From assembly GCA_964625865.1 (NCBI GenBank), contig CAZVEV010000025.1, positions 1 to 37,530 on the forward strand: a stretch of 37,530 bases of DNA. Reading direction: 5' to 3'. Under the pieces are notes generated by a model that saw only the letters and a program-made list of their open reading frames with translations, was not told where the DNA came from and made no database searches. Source of the stretch: CAZVEV01 sp964625865 (lineage in GTDB: Bacteria; Planctomycetota; Phycisphaerae; SM23-33). Positions 16,501-24,114 of this stretch are shown piece after piece (position 1 is the stretch's first letter; each line of letters starts with the position of its first letter). The translations under genes and the position numbers were made by a program.

Positions 16501-17952
16501 CTCAAGCTCTCGCGAATCGACGGTGACGTTCAGCGCCGCGCCGGTCAGGCCGAGCGCGTCGAAGATGGCGTAGTCAAACGGCAGGCGGTCGCCCGGCTTC
16601 ATGCGGATCGTCGTGGTCTGGGTCTTCTTGTCCTTCTCGGCGTCGAGTTTCTTCAGCAGGGGCACGGTAACGGTCACGTGGGGCTTGCGGTCTTTCTCGA
16701 CGGTGATCACGCGCGTCTGGGGCAGGGACTTGAACCCGTACTGGTCGCGGGTCCGCAGTTCCCACCGCAGGTCGCCCGGGGTCTCGAGGGTCAAGGTGAA
16801 ACTGTAGTGGCCCCCGTCGCCGGCGGCGACGTTGACCTCCTCGTCGTCGACGTAGGCCTGGGCGGAGTCCAGCAGCTTGTTGACCGCGGCCCGGACTGTA
16901 ATCGTTGAGCCCACGACCACCTTGGGGGTCTTGCGCTTGGGCCCGGAGACCTTAAGACGTTCCTTGACCGGCTTGAGGGCCGCATACGGCGGGAATTCCC
17001 TGTGCAGCCACAGGTCGGTCAAGACGGGGCGCTCGGTGACGTGGACGGTGTAATACTGGCTGACGGCGCTGCCGGCGTGGATGCGGAAAGTGAAGTCCTG
17101 GTCCATCTCGGGGGTGACGAACTCGAAACGCGCCTTCTTGGCATCGCTGGTCAGCAGGCGGTCCATCTGGCGGACCTGGGTCCGGCCGCCCAGTTCGAAG
17201 TAGAACTCGGCGGCCCGGAGGTCCGGACGGTCGATCTCGGCATGGACCTGGATACGGTGGCCCTTGAGCAGGGCGAACTGGAATTCACCCTCGCGATCGC
17301 GGAGGTCCTTAACGGCCTCGCCGGTCAGGACGGTGATCTCCAACTCGTCGCGGGAAACGCGGGCGATGTTGCTGGTCGGCAGGAGCGAGCGGCGCAGTTG
17401 GTCCCACGTCGCCGACGGCCAGATCGCAAACAGCGCCGCGAGGATAAACGTGACGACGCCGGCGATGGCGAGGAAGTTTCGCGCGGCACGGAAGGAGACT
17501 TCCTGGCGCGGCGCGATCGTACCGGCGTCGACGACTGCCTCGGCGGCCAGCGCGTCGATCAGCGCCTGGGACCCGCGGATGTCGGGCCCGTCGGTGCTGG
17601 TCAGCAATTCGACGGCCGACGAGATGCGCTCCTGAAACTCGGGATGGCGCAGTTCGAGCAGTCGCGCCACGCCGGCCAGCGTGAACGTCTTGCCCAGCGG
17701 GTGCAGCAGGAGGAAGAATGCCACCGCGCCGGTCGCCGACAGGGCCGACAGGAACATCAGCCATCGGGGCCAGTCCGAGACGTACACCACCCAGCGATCG
17801 ACGGCCATAATCAGCAGCAGCGAGGCCAGGGCCGTCGCCGCCGTGGCCGCGGCGCCGCGAAAGGCGATGACCATCCGCGACCGCCACACCAGGCGGTTCA
17901 GGGCGTCGGCGATTACTTGCGGTACCGATTCAGTATGCAGTGCCTGTGTCAT
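13588..17952 (-). CDS. Giant DUF4175-like membrane protein with coiled coils and a Gly-Gln-rich tail
   Basis: 1,454 residues. Hydrophobic helices occur near residues 28-52, 62-82 and 160-180. Beta-rich segments follow (180-560) resembling the periplasmic part of DUF4175-type proteins, then a long charged coiled coil (about 560-900, rich in Ala, Glu, Asp, Lys, Arg). From about 880 to 1,380 the sequence is almost only Gly, Gln, Ala, Glu and Ser: GEQAAGQQ units near 897-927, GEGQGQ units near 1,060-1,200 and GQ dipeptides near 1,129-1,200 and 1,331-1,364. The last 70 residues are ordinary again (WQGMRDNWTRLKRDL...). The ATG has GGAGAG upstream, and the gene follows the VWA/amidotransferase-like gene by about 120 bases. 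It may be a long periplasmic spacer or scaffold; no enzyme motif was seen. Confidence 0.75.
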   Translation of the reverse strand: MTQALHTESVPQVIADALNRLVWRSRMVIAFRGAAATAATALASLLLIMAVDRWVVYVSDWPRWLMFLSALSATGAVAFFLLLHPLGKTFTLAGVARLLELRHPEFQERISSAVELLTSTDGPDIRGSQALIDALAAEAVVDAGTIAPRQEVSFRAARNFLAIAGVVTFILAALFAIWPSATWDQLRRSLLPTSNIARVSRDELEITVLTGEAVKDLRDREGEFQFALLKGHRIQVHAEIDRPDLRAAEFYFELGGRTQVRQMDRLLTSDAKKARFEFVTPEMDQDFTFRIHAGSAVSQYYTVHVTERPVLTDLWLHREFPPYAALKPVKERLKVSGPKRKTPKVVVGSTITVRAAVNKLLDSAQAYVDDEEVNVAAGDGGHYSFTLTLETPGDLRWELRTRDQYGFKSLPQTRVITVEKDRKPHVTVTVPLLKKLDAEKDKKTQTTTIRMKPGDRLPFDYAIFDALGLTGAALNVTVDSRELEPKALTITEPPRRARGNEAIDLARPEYKDAKLVSFHVAAMDNLPGRIEPGRSKTYRIILDPKAKSRIEQVAMNEERSIREELVRILMQLRVSKAQCDMLVQRLPAAGGAADTLDKALRDRVGNLVSNIGKAKDSTQKLSARLTREQTYMRMAQDLADLAKGEIAKASKLSGRIGVTDDSAERVGHAKDANVEIAKAIKIIQDMLGQLHDTVELVRQVREFNELADRQAELAERAEEAETGDQAETRDEQADRMADQEDVAEDLRDIAEKTPDAMRELLKQQQAEAEDLAAKARELAKEQEWIKEMTEKVQDATADAAAVREEIVARIAKDQAEIAKDTRQLEQDVGAQDAQGEQAQGEQAQGEQGQAPAVGQAAKSTEQAAGDLAQGDLAEAGEHAQQAVGDLQDAQGQLQGQDAQAGQQGEQAAGQQGEQAAGQQGEQAAGQQGEQAGGQQGAQQAAAQAGQLAERQASVAKQIDAAGKGDLAGALAQRQADVAAKAADLAQQGQQLAQRGQDLGLGQDVQDRGQAAGEQLARADQQAGQAAQDMAGGQQGGEAGQGDPPTPPDAAQQQGGGMEGQPQDGGQQAGQQGGQQAGEQAGQQAGQQAGQQGGQQAGQAPGEGQGEQGGQQPGEGQGQGEGQGEGQGEGQGQQAGQAPGEGQGEGQGQGEGQGQGEGQGQGEGQGQGEGQGQGQGQGQGQGQGQGQGQGQGQGQGQGQGQSAGSPGSQPSPGSGQSPAQGGQQGTPAAGQAAEAMAQAADAMNQAADALQGAGQAAGQAQDAMAGGAMPSDSLVSGDAMAGAMSDAAAAAGSGMAADAQAAASSMAGLAASAQAAAAAQGVTPGAAMASSPGQGQGQGQGQGQGQGQGQGQGQGQGQGQGQGQGQSMAQGPPGQGSPTGRGYGNGNMSMMSTTGKADGDVKWQGMRDNWTRLKRDLDDKVLQGKGYSVPEEYRDLVKRYFAARAKAKAAEEKDE
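13861..13960. repeat. Hexamer-like tandem repeats coding for Gly-Gln (tract 1)
   Basis: Short CCTGGC/CCTTGC/CCTGAC units repeated in frame within the DUF4175-like gene. The synonymous variation shows the tract is old enough to have drifted at third positions. Confidence 0.8.
14353..14560. repeat. Hexamer-like tandem repeats coding for Gly-Gln and Gly-Glu-Gly-Gln (tract 2)
   Basis: About 200 bases of CCTTGC, CCTTGA, CCTGGC and CTTCGC units in the reading frame of the 1,454-residue protein. The tract is prone to slippage and to assembly error, so its exact length deserves caution. Confidence 0.8.
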
Positions 17953-18002
17953 TTCCGGTCTCTCCCAGGGGAAGTACCTTTCTAGGCGTCAGTCATTTAT
18001 CA

Positions 18003-18008
18003 ATTATA
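18003..18008 (-). promoter_or_regulatory. Possible internal -10 box before the DUF4175-like gene
   Basis: TATAAT on the minus strand (18008-18003), about 50 bases before the start at 17952, in a relatively AT-rich spot between cluster genes. No convincing -35 box is visible, so it may be a chance match. Confidence 0.3.
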
Positions 18009-18075
18009 CCGTCCGTGCATTACGCCGCACCGAACGGGTCGGGTTCTCTACGCTCCGCCTGTCGGCGGGCGTCAA

Positions 18076-21000
18076 CTACGTCAGGCCGATCCGCTTGCGA
18101 ATCAGCCATTCGCCGGTCACCAGGGCCAGCAGCACACCCAGCAGGGGCCAGGAATCCCACAGGTCCCACTGCGAGAGCTTGGGCTTTTGGGTCTGGTCTC
18201 CCAGGCCCAGGGCCTCCAGGACCCGCTCGACCCGGGCCGGCTCGACCGACAGCCCTCCCGAGCCGCCGGCGACCTGACCGGCCAGCACGCGGTCGGCAGC
18301 CAGTTCCACCTGCTCGCCCGAGGCCGCCGGATCGACCGTAAAGCCGGTCTCGACGGTCTTGGCCGTGCCTTCGGCCTCGAGAATCTCAGCCACCGCGTCG
18401 CCGGCCAGGGACACGCTGTAAGCGCCGATCTTCATCTTGCCCAGATCGCCCGCAAACGCCCCGGGCGTGTTCTTGACCGGCATCAGGACGCGACGCATCA
18501 CCAGTTCCTTCTTGCGGGCGTCGGCCTCGCCTTCGGGGGCTTCGGTGTCGCTCTTGACCTCCCGATAGACCTCGACAATCACGTCCTTGTCGGTCAGGCC
18601 GGTGTTGTCTTCGGCGTTGTAGATCTGGGCCCGCACGTGTACGCGGTCGTCAATCGTGTAGCGCACCCTGTCCGTACCGAGCTTCACCAGACCCGTGCCG
18701 CTGGCCAGCCGCTCGGCCATCGCCCATCGGAGCACCTGGCCCCAGTAGCGATGGTGGTACGTGTCGCCCTGGCGGTATCGCAGGCGCCACGTGCGGTCGA
18801 AACCCAGGAACATCACGCGTCCGCGCCCGGCGCTGTGGAGCGTGACCAGGGCGCGGCTGCGCTGGTAGTCGCGGATCTCCGCCAGGCGCGCCTTGCGCGC
18901 CCCGGCGTCCATGTCCTTGCGAATGGGGCCGGGCACGTCGGCGCCGCGGGCGTAGGCCAGCACGGTCGCACCGTCCTTGACGCCGGTGATCGGGTGGCGC
19001 CAGTAAATGTCGGGCAGGTCGTCCCAGACGCGTTTGTTCTCGTCGGGGTCCACCTCCATCCGCATGATCACGCTGTGGGCGCCCTCGCTGGTCAGGTCGA
19101 TGCGGAAGGCCTTCTCTTCCATCTCCGGCGCCGCGGGGCCGGGGGCGAACGTTACCGGCAGCAGTTCGGCCAGCGGTGACTCACCGAACGCGTGCGGCAT
19201 GTGGCGCTCGCCCGCGATGCAGATCAGCGTGCCCGACCGCTCGGTGACAAACTCGTCGAGGGCCTTGAGGGCCTCTTCGCCCAGGTCCTCCGGATCAATG
19301 TCGCCCAGGATGATCACGTCGAACTTCAGCCACTCGTCGCGGTTTTCGGGCAGCGCGTTGGCCTCGGACTGGCCCCGCGGTCGGGACGCCGACGCGTGAA
19401 CGAGCTTCGCCGGGGGCTGCCCCGCCGTCCTGTCCGGATTCAGGATCACGTACTGCAGGTTCACCGACACGTCGCGGTTGGTGAAGAGGTTCTTGAGGTA
19501 GCGCATCTCCCACCGGGGATGGGAGTCGACCAGGAGCATCTTCGTCCGATCGTCGTGCACCTTCACGGAAAACGGCGTCTCGTTGTTCTGATCGAGGGCC
19601 TCGCCTTCGACCGGTTCGATCCGCAGGCGATACGTGTGGTCGCCCAGTTTGTCCGGCTCGCACGAGAGCTGGACCTGCTGGCGCAGGGACGCCACGTCGG
19701 GCACGTGGATGACCTGGCGGTCGACTTCCGTTTCGTCGTCGTTGAGCGTGACCACCACGTCCTTGCCCGCCAGTCCGTCCAGCTTGAGCTTGGCCGACAC
19801 GAACAGCTTGTCCTCGGGAAACAGCGTCTCGGGCGCCGACAGCGAGGAGATCGCGGCGTCCGGCGGGGCCTGCGAGGAGCCGAAGACCACCGGGCAGACG
19901 GGGATGCCCTTCGCGTCGAACTGATCGGCGACGGCCCGCACGCGCCCGGGCCCGTTGTGACGCATGTCGCTGAGCACGACCACGCCGACCAGACGCGCGT
20001 CCTCGGAGTCTGACAGGACCTTCTCCAGCGCCCCGGCCAGGGCCGTCTGCTGCTGGGCCGACGTGGTCTCGCCGCCTGCCGCCGTCTCCTCGGGCGCCAC
20101 CTGGCGGAGCGAGGAATCGAACGCGTACAGGTCGACCGCGCACTGGTCTTCCAGTTGGGCGAGCAGGCTCTCGGCCCCGCCGCGGTCCCGCTGGAGGACC
20201 TCGCGGGCCAACTGGTATCGGGTCTTGATCGCCATCGCGTCGAGGGCCTTGGTCGTCTCGTCATCGAGCGAGGCATGCCAGGCCGCGTCCAGCTTGTCCG
20301 CCAGCGGACGGGCCATCTGCTGGACCTCCGCCAGGGCTGCCAGCGCCTCGTTGGTTCGGCCGAGCAGGTCGGGGTACTTGCCCGCCAACTCCTCGGCGTC
20401 ACTTCCGTCGAGGATGTCCGCGGCGGCCTCGATCGACTTGACGATAGAGTCGCTTACTTTGCCGTCGATGTCGGCCATCGCCTCCCGCTCCGTCGGAAGG
20501 ACCTTCTGCGCCTCATCGTCGGCGCCCCAGAGGTCCTCGGTGCGGTCCTCGATCGCCTCGATGGCCTCTTCGAACTGCGCGCCCAGCGCCGCCCGCAGTG
20601 TCAGAATCTGCCTTCCCCTGTTCTCCTTCGGCACGCTGCGAAGCGTATTGAGCCAGTCGCGCGTCTCGGTCAGCCGCCGCTGAATCACCTCCAGTTCGCC
20701 TCGCAGTGCATCCAGCCCGTACGGGCGATCGACCAGCCCCATCGCCTCGCCCAGGCGGACCTTGTCGGCGGGCGAGAGGTACTTCTGGCTGATGTGCATG
20801 GAGGCCGAGTTGTCCAGCAAGACCGCGACGGTCCGGGGCTTGCCCCGGTGCAGGTCCCACGACCAGACCGGCTGGGCGAGCATGAGAATCAGCCCCATGG
20901 CCAGGGCAATCCGCAGGCCCAGGACTGCCCGACCGGCGCGGCTATCCACCACGCGACGCTCGAGGGCATACAGGGCCATCAGCGACTCGACGCACGTCGC

Positions 21001-21276
21001 GGCCGCCAGCGCGAGCAGCCATATCGGCCAGGTCGTGTTCAACAGCACGATCCGTCCCAGGGCGTTGAAGACCAGCATCATCGCCAGCACGCCCGCGACC
21101 ACCCGAACGGCCGGAAGCAGCGCCCGGTCTATCCGGGGCTGCCCCGACAGGCGACGCACCAGGAGATACACCGCCACCCAGCCCGCAACCGCCAGCGCCG
21201 CCAGGACAAACACGACGGGGCCCGGCACGGCCTGGGGCAACATATAGTTGACTTGTGCTACCACCATGTGACTCAT
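18076..21276 (-). CDS. Polytopic VWA protein with an amidotransferase-like domain
   Basis: 1,066 residues. Four transmembrane helices lie in the first 140 residues (about 20-42, 52-75, 82-105 and 116-138). A VWA domain follows with a MIDAS start AVLLDNSASM (D-x-S-x-S, residues 151-160) and VVVLSDMRHNG near 430. Residues about 650-695 (VIILGDIDPEDLG, then a G-T-LICIAGE strand) look like the class I glutamine-amidotransferase-like fold found in planctomycete envelope proteins; a catalytic cysteine is not evident. A last helix (WPLLGVLLALVTGEWLI) ends the protein. VWA domains bind ligands through a divalent metal, here on the periplasmic side. It starts 40 bases after the BatA/VWA gene. The second ATG (21267) may be the true start. 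Confidence 0.75.
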   Translation of the reverse strand: MSHMVVAQVNYMLPQAVPGPVVFVLAALAVAGWVAVYLLVRRLSGQPRIDRALLPAVRVVAGVLAMMLVFNALGRIVLLNTTWPIWLLALAAATCVESLMALYALERRVVDSRAGRAVLGLRIALAMGLILMLAQPVWSWDLHRGKPRTVAVLLDNSASMHISQKYLSPADKVRLGEAMGLVDRPYGLDALRGELEVIQRRLTETRDWLNTLRSVPKENRGRQILTLRAALGAQFEEAIEAIEDRTEDLWGADDEAQKVLPTEREAMADIDGKVSDSIVKSIEAAADILDGSDAEELAGKYPDLLGRTNEALAALAEVQQMARPLADKLDAAWHASLDDETTKALDAMAIKTRYQLAREVLQRDRGGAESLLAQLEDQCAVDLYAFDSSLRQVAPEETAAGGETTSAQQQTALAGALEKVLSDSEDARLVGVVVLSDMRHNGPGRVRAVADQFDAKGIPVCPVVFGSSQAPPDAAISSLSAPETLFPEDKLFVSAKLKLDGLAGKDVVVTLNDDETEVDRQVIHVPDVASLRQQVQLSCEPDKLGDHTYRLRIEPVEGEALDQNNETPFSVKVHDDRTKMLLVDSHPRWEMRYLKNLFTNRDVSVNLQYVILNPDRTAGQPPAKLVHASASRPRGQSEANALPENRDEWLKFDVIILGDIDPEDLGEEALKALDEFVTERSGTLICIAGERHMPHAFGESPLAELLPVTFAPGPAAPEMEEKAFRIDLTSEGAHSVIMRMEVDPDENKRVWDDLPDIYWRHPITGVKDGATVLAYARGADVPGPIRKDMDAGARKARLAEIRDYQRSRALVTLHSAGRGRVMFLGFDRTWRLRYRQGDTYHHRYWGQVLRWAMAERLASGTGLVKLGTDRVRYTIDDRVHVRAQIYNAEDNTGLTDKDVIVEVYREVKSDTEAPEGEADARKKELVMRRVLMPVKNTPGAFAGDLGKMKIGAYSVSLAGDAVAEILEAEGTAKTVETGFTVDPAASGEQVELAADRVLAGQVAGGSGGLSVEPARVERVLEALGLGDQTQKPKLSQWDLWDSWPLLGVLLALVTGEWLIRKRIGLT

Positions 21277-21316
21277 TCCATTATCCGTGTTATCTCATCG
21301 CGCCGTGGCGCCGATT

Positions 21317-23839
21317 CTATGCCGCCTCGCCTTCGCTCGAATCGCCGGCCAGCATGCTTCGCGCACGGGCCTTGAACGCTTCGGCCTTCTCACCTTCGCC
21401 GCTGAAATCCACCGTCGCGTCGCCCTGGAGGTGGCGGCGGCTCTCGATCCATCGCGTCAGGGCGATCTCGCCGAGCACCAGCGCCAATGCCGCCAGCGCC
21501 AGATAGCTCCACAACTCCTCGCCCGGGACGTTGCCCGCGATCGCCTCGGAGATGCCCTGGTACGAGTCGACCCGGTGCATCTCGACGTACCGCCCCATCG
21601 CCGTGTAGTCCTCGTCGGCCAGACGCTCGGTGCCGCACTCGTCGGGCTGGTCGTAGACGGCAAAGGGCACGGTGTGGCCGGGCGTGGTCTGCAGCGGGAA
21701 ACTCGCCGCGAGTTTCTCCGGCAGGGCAAAGTGGTACTCGCCCGGCTCGGCTGTCTCGTCAAAGGCCAACTGGATCGCACCGGTCTCGTACGTCACCTTG
21801 CCCCGGCGTCGGCCGAACGGCGTCTGGACGTCCACCGTCTCAGTGCCCCCCAACCGGGCCAGGGCGTCGGCACTTGGGGGGGCTGACGTCGGCGTGCGGG
21901 GACACTGCAGTTGCAGCGAGATCACGCCGGTCGGTGGCACGTTGGGCTTGGCCGATCGCCTCGCCGCCAGGTAGTACGCCACCTCGTGGGCCAACTGGAC
22001 GAAGCAGCCCTTGTTGGCGAGATTGCCGTCGTTCTCGTGGAACGACATCGCCGTCATCAGCACGAAACCCCTGCCCAGGGCCCGCTCGACCAGCAGGGGC
22101 CTGCCCGTGTTGAACCGCCCGCCGACGCTGACACCGATCTCCCCCGCGTCGGCCGACAGGTCCCAGTGGGCCAGCGTGAGCACCTCGCTGACGTCCGACA
22201 GCGGCCCGGCCAGCTTCCGCAACGCCGGGTGATTGAACGTCCTCGGCGCCACCAGGGCGGGCGACTGGTTGTCGATGATCCGCTCGCCGAGCAGCGCGGG
22301 GGTCAGTCGCATGTCCGGCCCCGCCTGCCAGCGGTTGTAGAACTCGGGCAGGGCGGCCTGGCCCGGGGCAATCAGCAATCCCCCGCCGGCCGCGACGTAC
22401 GACGCCAGCTTCTTGCCCACCGACTCCGGCAGGCCCGGCACGTCGGCAAGGACGACCAGGCGATACGAGGAGAACTCCTTGACGGTCACCAGGTCGGTGG
22501 CCTTGATGAGCGAGGGCTTGAGCATCTGCTTGGCATCGGCGGCGGCGTTCTTGCCGACCTCCGGGGGGGCCAGGGCCGTCGCGAACGCCTTGGCTCCGCT
22601 GTCGGATCCGCCGTCGACGACCAGGACGGGCACCTGGTCGAGCACGGCCAGCGTCCGGTGCGAACTGTTGTCGTCCTTCAGCGCGTCGTCGCGCCCGATC
22701 TCGGCCTTGACCACGTGCGGGCCGGGCGTGTCGAACGTGTGCAGGAACTCCACCGCCCCGGTGGCCCCGGGCTCGATGTCGGTGGCCGTGCGGGTCCTGG
22801 CCTCGCCTTCCTGACCGTCGACGACGAGCCTGATCGGCAGGGTGTCGACCGGCTGCGTGCCGCCGTTGGCGACCCTGACATTGATCTTGACCGGACGGTC
22901 CGTGCCGATCACCTCGCGCGACATGGCCAGGTCGACCACGGCGGCGTTGGTGATCTGCCCGTCCGGCGTGAAGGTGCGACAGATGATCTGCGGGACGATG
23001 GGCATCTCCGCGGTCGCCTCGGCAAGGAACCGCCACCGCCCCCCGCTGCCCAGGTCCCACCCCACCTTCTGCGAGTCGGTCAGCAGGATGATCTTCTTGC
23101 CCGCGTTGTTGCCCTGGGCCAGGTTGCCCGCGGCTGCGGTCAGGGCGCGAACGGCGTTCATCGTGCCCCCCATCGGTTTGGCCTCGTCCAGCAGGGCAAG
23201 CACTTCCGGGCGGTCCGACATCGGCGTGCTCGACAGTTCGCGCGGCGACGCGCCGGCCAGGATGATGCTCACCGCGTCGCCGCGCCTGGCATCGTTGACG
23301 ACGCGCCTGGCCTCGGCCAACGCACGGTCGAACGTCGTCTTGTCGCCGCTGACGAGCTTCATCGATGTCGAGGCGTCGATGACGATCGCGATGTCCTGCT
23401 TGCCCTTGCCCGACCACCGGCTGCCCTGCCAGAAGTACTCCACCAGCGTTGCCGTGGCGCCGATGATCACGAGCAGCCCGGCCACGCCCAGCATGATCCA
23501 TCTCGCGCGCTTCTGCCGCCACGACGCGGTCGCTATCGCGGCGCAGACCGACGCGCCGAGGAGGGTCGGCAGGATGACGATCCACGAGACGGCCCCGTGG
23601 ACCGGCAGGAGCGGGCGCGAGACGGCGAGGACCAGCAGCGCCACCAGCAGGCAGCGGATGCACATCAGGAGCACTTCCTCGATCAGCACGCGTCGGCGCC
23701 GCGAGGTCAGCGACGAGACCAGGAACTGCATCGCGCCCCAGTCAACGATCTTCGCGTGACGACGATTGAACAGGTGAATCAGGATCGGTATCGCCACGCC
23801 CGTCAGGCCAAGGAGAATTGGCAAGTTCAAGAACGTCAT
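21317..23839 (-). CDS. BatA-type membrane VWA protein
   Basis: 840 residues starting at MTFLNLPILLGLTGVAIP, the typical BatA/aerotolerance N-terminal domain (two helices plus IHLFNRRHAK). This fixes the start at 23839 rather than 23866. More helices lie near 55-75, 84-104 and 114-135. The VWA domain begins AIVIDASTSM (Asp155, Ser157, Ser159) with IILLTDSQKVGWD further on. An amidotransferase-like segment (YVAAGGGLLIAPG) lies near 490-505 and a final helix near 805-825. BatA proteins usually sit beside MoxR AAA+ ATPases and DUF58 proteins and are linked to envelope stress or complex assembly; neither partner is in the window. It is the first gene of the envelope cluster here. Confidence 0.85.
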   Translation of the reverse strand: MTFLNLPILLGLTGVAIPILIHLFNRRHAKIVDWGAMQFLVSSLTSRRRRVLIEEVLLMCIRCLLVALLVLAVSRPLLPVHGAVSWIVILPTLLGASVCAAIATASWRQKRARWIMLGVAGLLVIIGATATLVEYFWQGSRWSGKGKQDIAIVIDASTSMKLVSGDKTTFDRALAEARRVVNDARRGDAVSIILAGASPRELSSTPMSDRPEVLALLDEAKPMGGTMNAVRALTAAAGNLAQGNNAGKKIILLTDSQKVGWDLGSGGRWRFLAEATAEMPIVPQIICRTFTPDGQITNAAVVDLAMSREVIGTDRPVKINVRVANGGTQPVDTLPIRLVVDGQEGEARTRTATDIEPGATGAVEFLHTFDTPGPHVVKAEIGRDDALKDDNSSHRTLAVLDQVPVLVVDGGSDSGAKAFATALAPPEVGKNAAADAKQMLKPSLIKATDLVTVKEFSSYRLVVLADVPGLPESVGKKLASYVAAGGGLLIAPGQAALPEFYNRWQAGPDMRLTPALLGERIIDNQSPALVAPRTFNHPALRKLAGPLSDVSEVLTLAHWDLSADAGEIGVSVGGRFNTGRPLLVERALGRGFVLMTAMSFHENDGNLANKGCFVQLAHEVAYYLAARRSAKPNVPPTGVISLQLQCPRTPTSAPPSADALARLGGTETVDVQTPFGRRRGKVTYETGAIQLAFDETAEPGEYHFALPEKLAASFPLQTTPGHTVPFAVYDQPDECGTERLADEDYTAMGRYVEMHRVDSYQGISEAIAGNVPGEELWSYLALAALALVLGEIALTRWIESRRHLQGDATVDFSGEGEKAEAFKARARSMLAGDSSEGEAA

Positions 23840-24041
23840 ATCATTCGAATTCCATTGATCGGCCATCCCGGCCGATTACACATGAACGCGCACACTAGGC
23901 TCCGCGCACCGGCGCGGACCCGTACCACCAGCCAACGGCTCGCATATCAATAGTAACTCCCCCCCGCAAGCGAAGTTCCGGCCCGGAATGGAACGGGGCG
24001 TAGCTCGGAAGAGAGACACCGAGAAGACGGAGAATCTCACG

Positions 24042-24082
24042 CGAAGGCACGAAGTGTCCAATAGACCCTCTTCGTGCCTTCG
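24042..24082. repeat. Inverted repeat CGAAGGCACGAAG / CTTCGTGCCTTCG
   Basis: A 13-bp perfect inverted repeat with a 15-base loop, 33 bases after the VIT-VWA stop. Weaker CACGAAG repeats extend to 24093. The remainder of the 275-base gap 23840-24114 contains nothing recognisable. It could act as a terminator for the VIT-VWA gene but has no U-run. Confidence 0.6.
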
Positions 24083-24114
24083 TGTCTTCGTGCGAGACTC
24101 TTCCGTATGCGAGG

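Noticed and set aside
24042..24082. Intrinsic terminator after the VIT-VWA gene
   Set aside because: The hairpin has a long loop and no U-run, so it was listed as a repeat only.
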